Positions 1-11,037 of a stretch of DNA of 64,000 nucleotides are shown piece after piece (within the stretch, counting starts at the first letter, position 1; the number at the start of each line of letters is the position of its first letter). Origin of the DNA: Phyllostachys edulis (lineage: Eukaryota > Streptophyta > Magnoliopsida > Poales > Poaceae); assembly GCA_036346405.1 (NCBI GenBank), contig CM070553.1:75208976-75272975 (forward strand). The letters are read 5' to 3'. The position numbers were made by a program, and so were the translations under genes. The notes beneath the pieces were generated by a model. It ran no database searches. It was not told where the DNA came from and saw nothing but the letters and a program-made list of their open reading frames with translations.

Positions 1-915
1 CGGCGTTTCGCCACACAAACGGAGGCACGACAGAGTGCGGTGACCGCATGGCGCTCAAGGCCTAAGCGCGAGCCTGCCCGAGGTTGAAGACAGGAGCACG
101 AAGGTGGGCCCACCTGTAGTGACTGAGAGCGAATGGTGCGGGTGAAGACGGTTGGGTCAAACCGCGTTGCGTCGGGCTCGGGTCAGAACGGTTCGGACGC
201 GATGAGGATTTTGGGCCACACGATTTGAAACGGACGGCCAAGATTGCTTTGCCGATCGGACTAGTCCGATCGGCCCAATTGATCAGGGTGGTCCACTTGA
301 GATCGGACGGTCCACGTGCTAGTTGGTTGAGTCAAGCCGAGTTGGCATGGTGCTTGCGGGTTTGAGCCAGGCTCAGGCTCGGCTGGGTCGAGCGGTGTGG
401 TCGAACCAAAAAGGATTAGGGTCCGGTCGGAGCAACAGTGTTGAGCCCGAGTTTTGAAGTCAGTTTGACTAAAGCTCAAAAGGTTTGACTGAGGCTTAAA
501 AATAGAAATAAAACGCTAAAAATTATGAAATTTTTTAGAGGTGTTTCTGGGACATCCCAGTGTTCACAAAAATTATTAAACATTAATTTTCATGACTTTG
601 TTTGCTTAGTTTAAATTCAAACTTGGAATAGGTTATTGATTTGAGTTTGAATTTTTTTTGGGTCAAATTAAGTTCCAAAAATTTAGTAAAAATCATATTT
701 ATTCATTATAATTATTCTAGTATTTGAATAAATTAGTTCTAGATGATAATCAAAAGTTTTTGTTCCTGTTTTCTTTTGGAGCTTCCATTTGAAGTGTAGG
801 TTCAAACTTTATTTGAGATTTTCCAAGTGCAATAATTTATGCAAATGTTTCATAACCAACATGCATGATGATAAGATGCATACTAAATCTCATTAATTAA
901 TTTGGGGATGTTACA
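1..915 (-). repeat. Element A 3' LTR (U3 start only; rest off-window)
   Basis: Read on the minus strand the LTR begins TGTAACATCCCC at 915 and continues leftwards beyond base 1. It is preceded in sense by a purine-rich tract (GTAAGGGAGGGAGGTT), as expected at a 3' LTR boundary. It matches the outer end of A's 5' LTR at 29908-30822 almost base for base, including the palindrome at 251-274. The ORFs here are short and without homology I recognise. Confidence 0.88.
251..274. repeat. 24-bp perfect palindrome in element A U3
   Basis: The half-site GCCGATCGGACT is followed at once by its reverse complement, centred on CTAG. The same palindrome is intact in the other LTR of A at 30158-30181. It sits among shorter GATCGGACGGTCC-like motifs, about 650 bp downstream of the LTR start. 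Confidence 0.9.
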
Positions 916-935
916 AACCTCCCTCCCTTACAAAA
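916..935 (-). other. Element A polypurine tract
   Basis: On the minus strand, GTAAGGGAGGGAGGTT lies immediately before the TGTAACA LTR start, the position and composition of a plus-strand-synthesis primer. The PPTs of E and the equivalent site in B occupy the same position, each after a CGAGAT sequence. Confidence 0.75.
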
Positions 936-1124
936 GATCTCGTCCCCGAGATCTGGGTAGATCAGAAGATGGAACAGGAAGGTTCTACAGAAGATACAAC
1001 ATCTGTTGTTTTGATTTCCTTTAAAGATGGTGCTAAGATATCCTTACAAGGTTACAAGAAAATTATTTTACATTTTCCTTTCCATTGCTTTGTTTAACCT
1101 TTCCTTTCTTGATTCGAAGGCACT

Positions 1125-2600
1125 TTAGATAGAAGGAAAAAGGTCAGGATATTCGGTTCGCATCTGGTCTTCACGTTCCCAAGTTGCTTCATCTTCAGTA
1201 TGGTTGCTCCATTGAACCTTCAAGAACTTGATGTTGCGATTCCTTGTCTTGCGTTCGATTTCTTCAAGAATGCGTATCGGGTGCTCCCGATAAGAAAGAT
1301 CGGGTTGCAAATCAAGGTCTTCCAAATTGGTTGCTTCGGTTGGGACTCGAAGACACTTCTTCAGTTGAGAAACATGGAATACATTGTGCACATCTGAAAG
1401 TGACGGTGGTAGCTCTAACTGATATGCCACCGATCCTCGCTTCGCTAGAATTCAGAAAGGACCGATGTAGCGAGGTGCCAACTTGCCTTTGACTTGAAAG
1501 CGTTGCATTCCTTTCATCGGAGAGACTTTAAGGTAAACATGATCGTCCACCTCAAAGCTCAGCTCACGATGACGGTAGTTAGCATAAGACTTTTGACGAT
1601 ATTGAGCCGTTCGTAGTCTCTCCCAGATCATACGGACTTGCTCTTTGGCTTCATTGATCAAGTATGGTCCAAAGAATTGTCTCTCCCCGGACTCGGACTA
1701 GTTGAGTGGTGTCCTACACCTTCTCCCCTATAACACTTCAAAAGGTGACATTTGGAGGCTTGCTTGATAACTATTGTTATAGGAGAATTCCGCGAACGAC
1801 AAACATTTATCCCATTTCTTGCCATAGGATAGCACACAAGCTCTCAACATATCCTCCAAAATTTGATTCACCCTCTTGGTTTGGCCTCCTGTTTGTGGGT
1901 GGTAAGCGGTGCTAAAGGATAGTTGAGTTCCCATTGCTTCATGGAGGCAATCCCAGAAATGAGAGGTGAATTGAGTACCTCGATCTGAAACAATTATCTT
2001 CGGCACGCCATGGAGACATACAATTCTGGAGATGTACAACTCCGCCAATTGGTCTCCCGAATAAGTGGTCTTGACGGGAATGAAGTGAGCAACTTTCGAC
2101 AATCAGTCGACAATTACCCATATGGAGTCATAACCTTGCTGAGTCTTTGGAAGTCCGGTGATGAAATCCATCCCAATTTCATCCCACTTCTATTCGGGAA
2201 TGGGGAGGGGTTGAAGCATACCCACTGGCCGTTGGTGTTCGACTTTCACTCGTTGACACACATCACACTCGGCAACAAAGCGTGCAATTTCCCGCTTCAT
2301 GCGAGTCCACCACAATTTTTGCTTTAGGTCTTGATACATCTTGGAGCTTCCCGGGTGAATGGAGAAAAGAGAGTTTTGGGCTTCTTGGAGGATTAATCCT
2401 TTGAGCTTCGCATCATTTGGTACAACCAATCACTTTTCGAACCACAAAACTCCTTGATGGTCTTCGCAGAAACATTTGGCTTTGCCGAGCTTCATCTTCT
2501 TCTTAATTCTTTCCATACCCCTGTCATTCTTCGGGGCTATCTTGATCTGGTCCTCTAGGATAGGTTTCACTTCCAATGTAGCGAGAAAACCCTCGCTAAC
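1125..2600 (-). pseudogene. Element A pol, 3' half: integrase and chromodomain relic
   Basis: In minus-strand order this piece holds the end of the RNase H/integrase linker (EGFLATLEVKP, next to the CTAAC target duplication), the integrase zinc-binding region (HPGSSKMYQDL, CDVCQ), the catalytic core (MDFITGLPK, SDRGTQF, then YHPQTGGQTKRVNQ, where the usual Glu of QTERVNQ is Lys), the GKLAPRY DNA-binding region and a C-terminal chromodomain (RILEEIERKTRNRNIKFLK, TEDEATWERED). At least five stops interrupt it, including after PLPIPE (Trp to TAG), after WVIVD (Arg to TGA), and within LNWSESGE (Trp to TAG). It once catalysed integration of element A, with the chromodomain directing it to modified histones. 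With the catalytic Glu replaced and several stops it cannot function. The 5' half of the same gene is at 7347-10396. Confidence 0.9.
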
Positions 2601-3309
2601 TGTAACAGCCTCAGCCCTAATAAACAGTAATAACCTGCTGTTCATAGTAGCACTGTTCATTTTGGCAAATTGGGCATTATGCTACAACCTAATTTCTCCA
2701 ATTTCTAACCAAAAACTCCAACTTGATCCAAGCTTCAAAAGAAAATACCACTCAATGTTGGTATTAAGACCGGGAAGTATTTTATTTAAAAGCCAGATGA
2801 ATTATTATGGCCAAAAATAATTTTTGTTAAATTTTTTAGAAACTATTTTGATTTTGAAAAAAAATATTTGTCTTTAAACAAAACCTATTCGGCCTAAATG
2901 AATTATTTATGTATTTCAAAATGAGAAACAGTGGTCTCAAAAATTTATTCGGGGAATATATCATCCCAGTAGCATCCTGGCAAAATTTTGTATTTTTACA
3001 AATTTATTTGTTATTTTTAAAGGCTCGGTCAAACTTTTGAAGGTTTGAAATTGGCCTGGTCAACTCGCTCAGCCAAACTCTTGTCCCCAGCACTGTAGCG
3101 ACTTGCACCACCAGGGTTAAGTCCCAACTGTGCAACCGGGCCGCACCGTCACGTCCTAGTGTGTGCCCCAGCTCGGTTCGTGAGAACCGTTGATTTCATC
3201 ATGTACGGGAAAGGATTGGGGAAGCTGTGCATTTGTACGCGTCCACGCGCCTCGATCCTCACCGTCCAATTCCCATCTAACCACATCCAACCGTACCTAA
3301 CCACGGTCT

Positions 3310-3900
3310 TTGGAGACCCTAGAGCGCCTCCGACACGTGGCCGTAGATCTCAATGGACGGGCCAGATGTTTTGGGCCGTTCGGACCACTCTGACCCATCT
3401 CGAGATCTTAGCCGTTGGATTCTCCAAAGACGGGCCAGATCTAATGGGCTGTTCGGACCATCCTAACGCCCACGTGATCTCCACCGTTAGGTCTTAATCC
3501 TACGGCATCGCATTTTATTCCAATCATTAAAATCCTTTTCAAAACCGGCCACCGTTGGATCTTCAATGAACCGCCCAGATCTAATGTGCCGTTCGGACCG
3601 TCCGAATGCACTGTGAGATCTGAGCCATCGGATTTAAATCGGACCGCTAAGAAGGGCTGTGACGTTCGGACCGCCCGAGTCTTGCATCCATCTTAGCCGT
3701 CGATTTTAGATCTAACCGCACTAGTCTTTTGAGTTTTTGGATCGGGAAAGCGCTAAAACGTGTTGACCGTCAGATTCCCATCTAACGGTACCGCTTCAAA
3801 GCGTGTGCTTTAAGTGGGGATTCCATTGTAGCCGTTAGATCTGGATCGTGCCACCCATATTAAAAGTTACCGATTGGAGGTTATTTGTCCATCCTATCAC
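3310..3900 (+). repeat. U3 array of inverted GGTCCGAACGGCCCA / AGATCT / CCGTTGGAT motifs
   Basis: Degenerate repeats of GGGCCGTTCGGACC, CCAGATCTAATG and CCGTTGGAT(CT) occur every 40-80 bp in both orientations. The same motifs occupy the equivalent U3 position in both LTRs of B (about 17570-18130 and 28140-28700). Confidence 0.7.
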
Positions 3901-4002
3901 CATCGTTCATTTCTAATCGAACGGCTGCCAATCTATTGAACTTCGGTGACCAGTGTTGTCATATTTGGGAGCGGCTGACAACATAACCCCACCCGTCAGT
4001 GA

Positions 4003-4024
4003 GCTCTCTCTCTCTCTCTCTCTC
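4003..4024 (+). repeat. (CT)n microsatellite in the solo LTR
   Basis: An uninterrupted CT dinucleotide run of about 21 nt lies ~150 bp upstream of the TATA box. The equivalent position in B's LTRs lacks a run of this length. Pyrimidine (CT) tracts are common near plant promoters. Confidence 0.85.
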
Positions 4025-4174
4025 TTCCTCCTCTCGACTGTGCACCACCACCGGCTTGGCCGCCGGAGTAGAGGCATTGCACAGTATTGATGCGAATATT
4101 CTATGAGATATTTAGCATCAATTGGCCACCTCATCATTTCTGGACACTTCTCGGTTTCTCTGGAGGTGCACCTC

Positions 4175-4182
4175 TATATAAA
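4175..4182 (+). promoter_or_regulatory. LTR promoter TATA box
   Basis: TATATAAA followed by CCCTACTGTCTACC is conserved in all three LTR copies of this family (17330-17337 and 27902-27909 on the minus strand). It implies a transcription start near 4205 and therefore a U3 of about 1.6 kb and an R-U5 of about 3.1 kb. Confidence 0.75.
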
Positions 4183-5401
4183 CCCTACTGTCTACCTTCT
4201 GCCATTGTTGACCGAGAGGAGCTCCCTAGCTTTGTTTTCCTTCTCAGTGAAGCTTTCTTGCTCACCCTTGTTGAACTTTAAGCATGCCTAAATCTCATGC
4301 TAATGTGGATTTTGGGCATCTTTTGTAGGGTTGAACTTAGGGTTTCCTCTCTGTCAACTTGAGCCAGTGGAAAACCACCTTGGTGAAACCTCATCTTGGT
4401 AAGTTAGGTTCCATTCTTTTCTATCAAGAATGTGTATGGTGGCCTTAGAGCTTAAGTTCCATCATTTTCATTTTGCTCAGACCAAAGAAAAGGACTTGGA
4501 TCTTTACTGTTTGACCTAAACCTTGACTTCATCTTCTCCAACCCTAGCTGGTAAGCTTAGATCTTGCCTTCTGATATCTTAAGCTCTCTAAGGACATCTT
4601 TAGCTCACATGAATCACTCACATGTTCATGTGATGCTCCAAACTTGCTTTGACTGAAAAGTTGTATTTATAACTTTTCGGTCTTTCATATCGTTTTCAAA
4701 ACTTAGGGTTTCTCTTACCAGTATACTAGTTTACTTAGGTCCTAGGTAAACCCTAGTATCATTAGTAGACCTCCTTTTAGTTATTAAGAGCACCAGATCA
4801 TTTATTATTGCAACCCCCCCCTCTGTTAGTTATTGTCGGTCCAACCGACAAAAGCTCACTTTTTCCTTTTCCTTCTATAACTGGATAGTTGGGGTTAGCC
4901 TTGATGGATTATGGTATTAATTACCCCCTGATAGCTGTAACTCCACTTTAAAACTCTGGTCTTGTGTATTTTTCCAAGACAACCGAAAATGGTAAAAAGG
5001 CTCCTTGCTGTTTTTATTATAGGTCAAACCGACAACACCTACAAAGAAGAGTCCAATTTCTTAAATTGCTATTAATAGGTATTAAATAACCGTTAGGTCA
5101 CAACACTAGTTTAAATACACTTAGCTCCAAAGACAAGATTTCATTTATATGATGTTAGCTAGGCAAGTAATTTAATTACAAGTCGCCCTGCTCGCTTTCA
5201 AAAACACGAGATCGTAGCTCAATCTAAACTCTAAACTGTAGTAGATAGTATTAGCAAGAGTTAGTTGTAGTTTATTATCCTTAATCAAATTAATGTACCT
5301 TAAGCATGTTGCTAATCATGCAATAAGCCATTGACCATGCATTCTTTTATGCATGCTGTTCTCTGTTTTCCCTGTGTTCATTGGATTTTATTTTCTTTTA
5401 G

Positions 5402-5480
5402 ATACTGGTTCTTCTGAAATTGTTGAGTCTATTGTTGAGCAAAGAAGAACACGAGCAAGAGGTTGTTTATTACTACCAAG
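5402..5480 (+). other. LTR exon-like segment alpha (solo LTR)
   Basis: A pyrimidine-rich tract ending TTTTCTTTTAG precedes it and CCAAG|GCAAGC, a GC-type 5' splice site, follows. The 79 nt are open in the frame that ends EQEVVYYYQ plus one base. The first half has drifted relative to B's right LTR by a compensating -1/+1. Function unknown; the exon call rests on the same arrangement in LTRs of families B, C, D, E and H. Confidence 0.5.
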
Positions 5481-6420
5481 GCAAGCTTCCTCTCGCACCA
5501 TGTTGCTCCCAAATTTGTGAACTGTAGATTTACAAAACACAGTGATACTGTTGCATGCAATTTTCTAAAAATTATTTATGATCTGTTCTTAGTTAGGTAC
5601 AACCTAAACTTGTGGCTTACCTTAAATTTGGTCATACACTCAACCTAAGGTAGTCTGTGGTATTATAATATTTAGTTTTAAATTTTGCTTAGCCATGCAG
5701 TCCATAGAACGGTAGTGTTTGGCAAGCTTATCTTGTCAAACCTGGGCACAATAAATAAATAAATTTATTTTGATTCTTTGTTCAGTTTATTTAAATCTGA
5801 GATGACTCTAAATCTTGCTGTTAAACTGATTTCAAATCTGGACAAGTGGATGCTAGTGATGGTGCCTTTGTGCACGAGAATTGGGAAATGTGGATGTCTT
5901 GTCTGGGTTGATTAAGGACCGAACTCGACAAATTTCAATTCAAGCCCCAACGTACTTCCACACGCGGTGTATGGGCACTGTTTGGTTAAGTAAAGGGTTA
6001 ATATTATTGAGTTGGAAACAGGAGAGTAAGGACATGTGTATTGATTTCATATGGCATAGATGCTTAAGTCTTCGGGCCGTGTCGTATGCCATGTGAAGTT
6101 TATATCGATATCAGATGTTCTTAGAAGGGTGAGGGCGTAGATGTGTTCCATCGCATGTACGTACCTTCAGGGCCCCGACTGCGGTCTAATATGTGCAGTT
6201 ATGCACGAGTTTGCATTTAATTGATTGGGTCGGCATTCCTGGCACAACATGTGGGCCCCGGTTGAATAGATGCTATCAGTCGTTGTTTAAGTGGGATCAG
6301 TCGCACATGGGTATTCCAACTCAATAGTGTCAACTCGTTGAAAAATACCAAATCTTAGTCTCTACCAAGACACCAAAGGCAAGGTGCTATTATTCCTGAG
6401 GCTTACGGTCTAACTGAATC

Positions 6421-6490
6421 GTGTGGGTAAAGATGTACACCCCTGCAGGGTCTTAAAACTATTCGAATAGCCGTGTCCACGGTTACGCAC
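6421..6490 (+). promoter_or_regulatory. Conserved LTR block with CTATTCGAATAG palindrome
   Basis: It runs GTGTGGGTAAAGATGTACAC, CCCTGCAGGG, CTATTCGAATAG, CCGTGTCCACGGTTA. The same block recurs in sense orientation in every long LTR of the window except C (11860, 15015, 25600, 32242, 33860, 52129, 54331 and 62810). It contains three short palindromes in a row. Confidence 0.8.
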
Positions 6491-6823
6491 GATACTTGAA
6501 TTGATGTCATCTGTATAGACTTTACTCTAACTTCGGTTTTGGGAATAATTTCGGCCTGATGGTTATCATGCACGTTCTGATTGTGATCTGTGACTTATTA
6601 TTGTTACTGTTTATGCTTATACTCTCAATTACTTACTGTTTTAGTCCAAATTGATTTATTAAAATTGCTTTGTCAAAACTTAGCAACTGTAGGTTAAGAT
6701 GTATCGCTTTCTGCAAATTGAACCATTATAGCCCTTCTGTTGTTAACCTTATGCATGTAAAATTTCTATTCCTTTGTGTAGGTTCTATTAAACACTTCTT
6801 TCATTAGTTTGTGTAAGTCTTGC

Positions 6824-6842
6824 TGAGTACCTTCCGTACTCA
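6824..6842 (+). other. TGAGTAC hairpin upstream of the beta splice acceptor
   Basis: A perfect 7-bp stem, TGAGTAC / GTACTCA, with loop CTTCC ends 23 nt before the acceptor CAG at 6863-6865. Equivalent hairpins with different loops occur in A, B, D, G and H. Confidence 0.75.
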
Positions 6843-6865
6843 GAGGTTATGACCACTTGTTGCAG

Positions 6866-6927
6866 CTGAGGATGGCTATCTTTATGAGATGCCCGTTAGC
6901 ACCGATCAGGGTGACGCTAACGAGTGA
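6866..6927 (+). other. LTR exon-like segment beta (solo LTR)
   Basis: It follows TTGTTGCAG. With one base carried from alpha it reads AEDGYLYEMPVSTDQGDANE and stops at TGA 6925-6927. B's right LTR has the close homologue GEDGFLYEMPVSADMGDANE, and C has an acidic counterpart PEDYAYYEDPDVGGPGDDEA, each ending at a stop. The remaining ~410 bp to the LTR end is AT-rich and shows no open frame of note. Confidence 0.5.
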
Positions 6928-7346
6928 AGCTAGTTCTAGTCTCCACGCAATAGCCTGCGGGATGGGGCCATTGGTGGTTTTGTTATTTATTTTGCTTTCG
7001 CTGTTGATTTTTTTTTGTGATGACCAAAGTCATCTGTTACTGTAGCAAAATCGGGTACTGTAGCAACCGAACCAAGATGTAATCTGTAATGTATAAATTA
7101 TGTGAATGTATGACTTGTATGTGGATGATGCAATGTTGTTTAAGGATATATGCGCAATAGTCACTAATCCTGGGAACTATTGCATGACATATATCCGGGA
7201 ACCTGAATATTGGAATTGTTACTTGTTATTGTTATGCTTCTAGTATGATTCTTAATAAGGGAATTACACTGTTCCTTAATTAAGAATTATGCTACCAGTA
7301 TAATTTTAATTCGGCACATTCCAATATTTGAGGGTCTTACACTAAC

Positions 7347-8674
7347 CATCTCCAAGTTGGGCCATTGAAATTCGTTGCATAGGGATTCTGTTTCGGGTCG
7401 AACCGAAATGCAGTTGCATTGCGATTTTCGGCTCAAAGCATCAGCAACGACATTTGCTTTCCCTGGATGGTAATGAAGTCCCATATCATAGTCTTTGATC
7501 AATTCAAGCCATCTTCTTTGCCTTAGGTTCAAATCGTCTTGAGTGAAGATATACTTCAAACTCTTGTGATCAGTGTAGACTTCGCAACGATTGCCGATAA
7601 GGAAATGTCGCCATATCTTCAGAGCATGAACCACTGCTACAAGCTCAAGGTCAAGAGTGGGATAATTCATCTCATGAGGCGTCAATTGCCTTGATGCATA
7701 CGCCACAACTCAGCCTTCTTGCATAAGGACACAACCAAGACCAAGGTGGGATGCATCGCAATAGATATCGAAGTTTTTATGGATATCCGGCAGGACTAGC
7801 ACGGGTGCAGTGGTTAGGTGATCTTTCAACATCTGAAAGCTTGCTTCACAATCTACTGACCAATCATACTTCTTTTCTTTCTTCAACAATTGGGTCATTG
7901 GCCTTGCAATTTTCGAGAAATTCTCGATGAAACGACGGTAATAACCTGCAAGACCGAGGAAACTGCGAATGTCGGAGACGGACTTGGGTTGTCTCCAATT
8001 AAGTACATCTTGAAATTTTCTTGGGTCCACAGCAACTCCTCCTTCGGATAGTACATGACCCAAAATGGCGACTTCTTTTAGCCAAAATTCACATTTGCTG
8101 AATTTTGCATAGAGTCGATGTTCTCGAAGCTTGTTCAACACAAGCCGAAGGTATTGTTCATGATCCCTTTTAGATTTGGAGTATATGAGAATATCATCAA
8201 TAAATACGACTACAAGTTTATCCAAATACTCCATTAATACTGAGTTCATAAGATTCATGAACATGGCCGGTGCATTTGTCAAACCGAAGGACATGACGGT
8301 GTACTAGTACAAGCCATAACGAGTTGAGAATGCCGTCTTGGGGATATCTTCAAATCTGATGCTAACTTGATGATAGCCCAATCTCAAGTCAATTTTGTAG
8401 AATATGCGTGCACCGGTCATTTGGTCGAACAAATCATCAATCCGTGGGAGCAGATACTTGTTCTTGATGGTGACCTCATTCAATGGATGGTAGTCAACAC
8501 ATATCCGTAGACTATGGTCCTTATAGCTGGGCATCCCCAAGGTGAGGAGCTCGGCCTAATCAATCCCTTCTCTTGAAGTTCTATGAGTTGGTTCTTCAAT
8601 TCAACCAACTCATTTGGCGGCATTCGATAAGGTCGTTTTGATATTGGAGCAGTTCCAGGCTGCAGCTCGATCAC
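7347..8674 (-). pseudogene. Element A RT and RNase H relic
   Basis: In minus-strand order: RT fingers (YRMPPNELVELKNQ, RPSSSPWGCPA), ICVDYHPLNEVTIKNKY, palm with FIDDILIYSK (the YxDD box as F-I-D-D), then RNase H with YCDASHLGLGCVLMQEG, DLELVAVVHALKIWRH, TDHKSLKYIFT and NVVADALSRKS. It would copy element RNA to DNA and degrade the RNA strand. Lesions: after SSPWGCPA the expected LFVKKKD is lost by a frameshift/indel (about 8540), Glu to TAG precedes YTVMSFG at about 8303, and a TGA follows LMQEG at about 7709. The reading frame continues into the inserted solo LTR at 7341 and resumes at 2595. The RNase H catalytic acids are still present, but the gene is dead. Confidence 0.92.
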
Positions 8675-8686
8675 GAACTCAACTTC

Positions 8687-9170
8687 TCATGTGGGTGGCA
8701 TGCCTAGTAGTTCCTTGGGAAAAACATCTGGGAACTCATACACCACTGGAACTTCACTCAATTCTGGTAATTCTTTGCCGCTAAGGGCACAGAGATGTGG
8801 ATGCTCCAATTTCGGCACCATTTGGACTAGAAAGCCAAGAGGACTTGTGAGAGTGATAGACTTGCGAGCAAATTCAATTTGACCATGGTTCTTGGACAGC
8901 CAATTCATTACAAGAATAACATCAAGGCCCGCTGAATTCAACACAATAAGATTGGCCAAAAACTTGACCCCTTTAATATCAATCTCGACATCACGACATT
9001 CATGAATGCTTCTCATTTCTGAGCCCGGTGACTGAATCTTCAAAGGTGCAGGCATCAAGCTGAGTGAGATGTTATGGAGTGTAGCAAAACATCTTGACAA
9101 GAAAGAATGAGAGGCTCCAGAGTCAAACAGCACGGTCGCAGGAGTTGAATTGACTAGAAATGTGCCCTGC
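8687..9170 (-). pseudogene. Element A retroviral-type aspartic protease relic
   Basis: LFDSGASHSFLS carries the catalytic DSG of a single-domain retrotransposon protease, followed by the flap region and DVILVMNWLSKN, where the intact family member in B has DVILGMDWLSKN. Gly to Val and Asp to Asn are changes at conserved positions. It ends near EFPDVFPKELLGMPPT, the protease-RT linker. It belongs to the same broken gag-pol frame as its neighbours. Confidence 0.88.
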
Positions 9171-10396
9171 AGGATATCGGGTGCTTCCTATGCTTCCTTG
9201 GTGGTGACATGATTCACATGAGCACGACCGGTGTTCTGAGAAATGACATCGGACTACTGATCAAGGGACCCTTGAAGATCTGGACCTTGAATGGTAAAAG
9301 CCTGGCGCTTCTCTGGACAAAAAGCCGCAAAATGACCAGGATTGCCACAAGTGAAACATACAGGTAATAGACGTTGTCTATGTCAGTTTCTTAGCTTCTT
9401 CCCAGGCTGCCCTTGCTGAGTTTGTTGCTGAGGTGGTGGAGACACTTGCATGGGAAATACCGGAGGTGCCGAGACTTGGAATTCAGGAGGAGTGGGCAGC
9501 CAAACACCCGGTTCTTGAAAATTGCAGCTTGCTGAAATTTGTGCAGCCTTCTTGCCCTTTCGCGAGTCTACAACCGCTTGCATCTTATTCTCCACCATAA
9601 TAGCCTTATCAACCAATTGCTGGAAGTTGCGGAAGTCATGTACAGCAAGCGCCAACTGCAATACTTCCGATAGCCCATTCAAGAACTAGTCTTGCTTCCT
9701 TGCATCAGTGGAGACATCGTCTGGAGCATAACGAGCCAAATGATTGAACTCGTTGAGATACTCCAATACCGAGTTGTTTTCTTGCTTTATTGCAAGGAAT
9801 TCACGTCTCTTGATACTCACGATGCTTGAAGGAACATGTGCCGCTCGGAAAGCTATTCGAAACTCGTCCCATGATGGAACGTGATTGGCGGGCTGCAAGG
9901 CGCAAAAATTGTCCCACCATGCACAAGCGGCCCCTTCAAGCTGGTTGGAGGCATAGAAAACCTTCTCATTGTCGGCACATTGAGTGATGATCAACTTCCG
10001 TTCAATGGTACGAAGCCAATCATCAGCCTTGAGAGAATCCTCCGAACAAGAGAACACGGGAGGCTTCGTGCTAAGAAAATCAACAAATCGGGAGCTGTAA
10101 AGATCGGCTCCTCCCGCTGCTATTTGAGCACCTTGCACACTGGCGGTGTTTTGAGCAATATGCTGCAAGATCAGAGTTTGGTCTTGCTAACTCTGTTCCA
10201 TCAGGGCCAACACTTCGGTCACGGATGGCTGAGGTGGAGTCAATTCTTCTTGCCGACCCACATGCTGAAATCGTGGGTCGGGGTGGTCCAGATTGCGCCG
10301 TTGAGGATTCGGGGGCTGATCATCGGTGATCTGAGAACCCATGGGCTGTGAGTCCTCCATGACTTCCGATGTCAAACGAGTTTTAAAACCCGACAT
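9171..10396 (-). pseudogene. Element A gag relic with zinc knuckle
   Basis: The start ATG at 10396-10394 follows TATATGGCAACAGG, exactly as in element B. The retrotransposon gag domain is recognisable (PPVFSCSEDSLKADDWLRTI, ACAWWDNF, FLAIKQENNSVLEYLNEF, YAPDDVSTDARKQD), then MNGLSEVLQ and one CCHC knuckle at about 9318-9359 (CFTCGNPGHFAAFC, spacing C-x2-C-x4-H-x4-C intact). Stops lie near 10185 (after ALMEQS), near 9684 (after DARKQD), after the zinc knuckle near 9240, and in the linker to protease near 9190. Gag would form the virus-like particle and bind element RNA. Its first 300 nt are best preserved. Confidence 0.88.
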
Positions 10397-11020
10397 CCTG
10401 TTGCCATATAACTCGTTAGCAACCGGCAAAAAAAAGGAATGAGGAAAAAGTATAAGGTAAGCAATTGATAGCAAGGGGGTGACTTAACCTAACATGAATG
10501 CACAATGAAAAACACATTTATGCAACAAGAAATGGGGTGCTATGGTCCATGTGGACAGCACAAGATACAAATAAAAACACAGTTAGTTTTCCAACGTAGT
10601 TGCGATACAACCCGCCCGAAGGCGATGCACAACTACCTAGAACCAAAAAGAACAAAATAACGCCACCAAATCCAGCGTCTACAAGCTAAGTAATATCATT
10701 AGGGTGTATAATACCTAAGGATAATCCCCAACATAATCTTAAAATCGCAGCAAGGCATCGTCTTCTCTTTCTTCCACCAATTCTCTTTACCGACGACTAT
10801 TTAACGTGTCTAGTGTTGGAAAAGAGAGACGGGCAATAGAGAAAATGATCTTTCTCAAATCAAATGAATTGGGAGGTAAGAAATAGATGCTAGGATGGGT
10901 AAGAAAGAAAGGAATTATATTACTTGCATTTTTGCCAAACTTTTGATAGTTTGAAAATATTCTTTGCAAATCAAAATGCTAATAACGTCCATTGCTACGG
11001 CTTTAACCTATAGTCAGTAT
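10397..11020 (-). other. Element A leader between primer site and gag
   Basis: About 620 bp of AT-rich sequence. I see no long sense frame, in contrast to element B, which has the 245-codon ORF0 at this position. A 60-codon frame at 10787-10969 has no features I recognise. Confidence 0.7.
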
Positions 11021-11032
11021 GGCTCTGATACC
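11021..11032 (-). other. Element A primer binding site (initiator-Met tRNA type)
   Basis: The minus strand reads TGGTATCAGAGCC, complementary to the 3' end of plant initiator methionine tRNA, the usual primer of Ty3-gypsy elements. The two bases CG precede TTGGTATC, as in B. It fixes the inner end of the 5' LTR near 11038. Confidence 0.85.
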
Positions 11033-11037
11033 AACGC

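Larger units (their letters stand above)
2601..7341 (+). mobile_element. Solo LTR of the element B family (4.74 kb)
   Basis: This plus-oriented LTR begins TGTAACAGCCTC and ends GGGTCTTACA. The 5-bp target duplication CTAAC lies at 2596-2600 and 7342-7346. It is the same family as the LTRs of B (reverse orientation, 14175-18685 and 24767-29257). No internal region, primer site or second LTR is present, so it is a solo LTR, usually the product of LTR-LTR recombination. It interrupts A's pol between the RNase H and integrase regions, so it is younger than A. Layout: U3 motif array ~3310-3900, TATA 4175-4182, AT-rich intron-like sequence ~4400-5390, exon-like alpha 5402-5480, conserved block 6421-6490, hairpin 6824-6842, exon-like beta 6866-6927. 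Confidence 0.95.

Noticed and set aside
11021..11032. tRNA gene at the Met-tRNA-like sequence
   Set aside because: Only the 12-13 nt complementary to the tRNA 3' end is present, next to an LTR end; it is a primer site.
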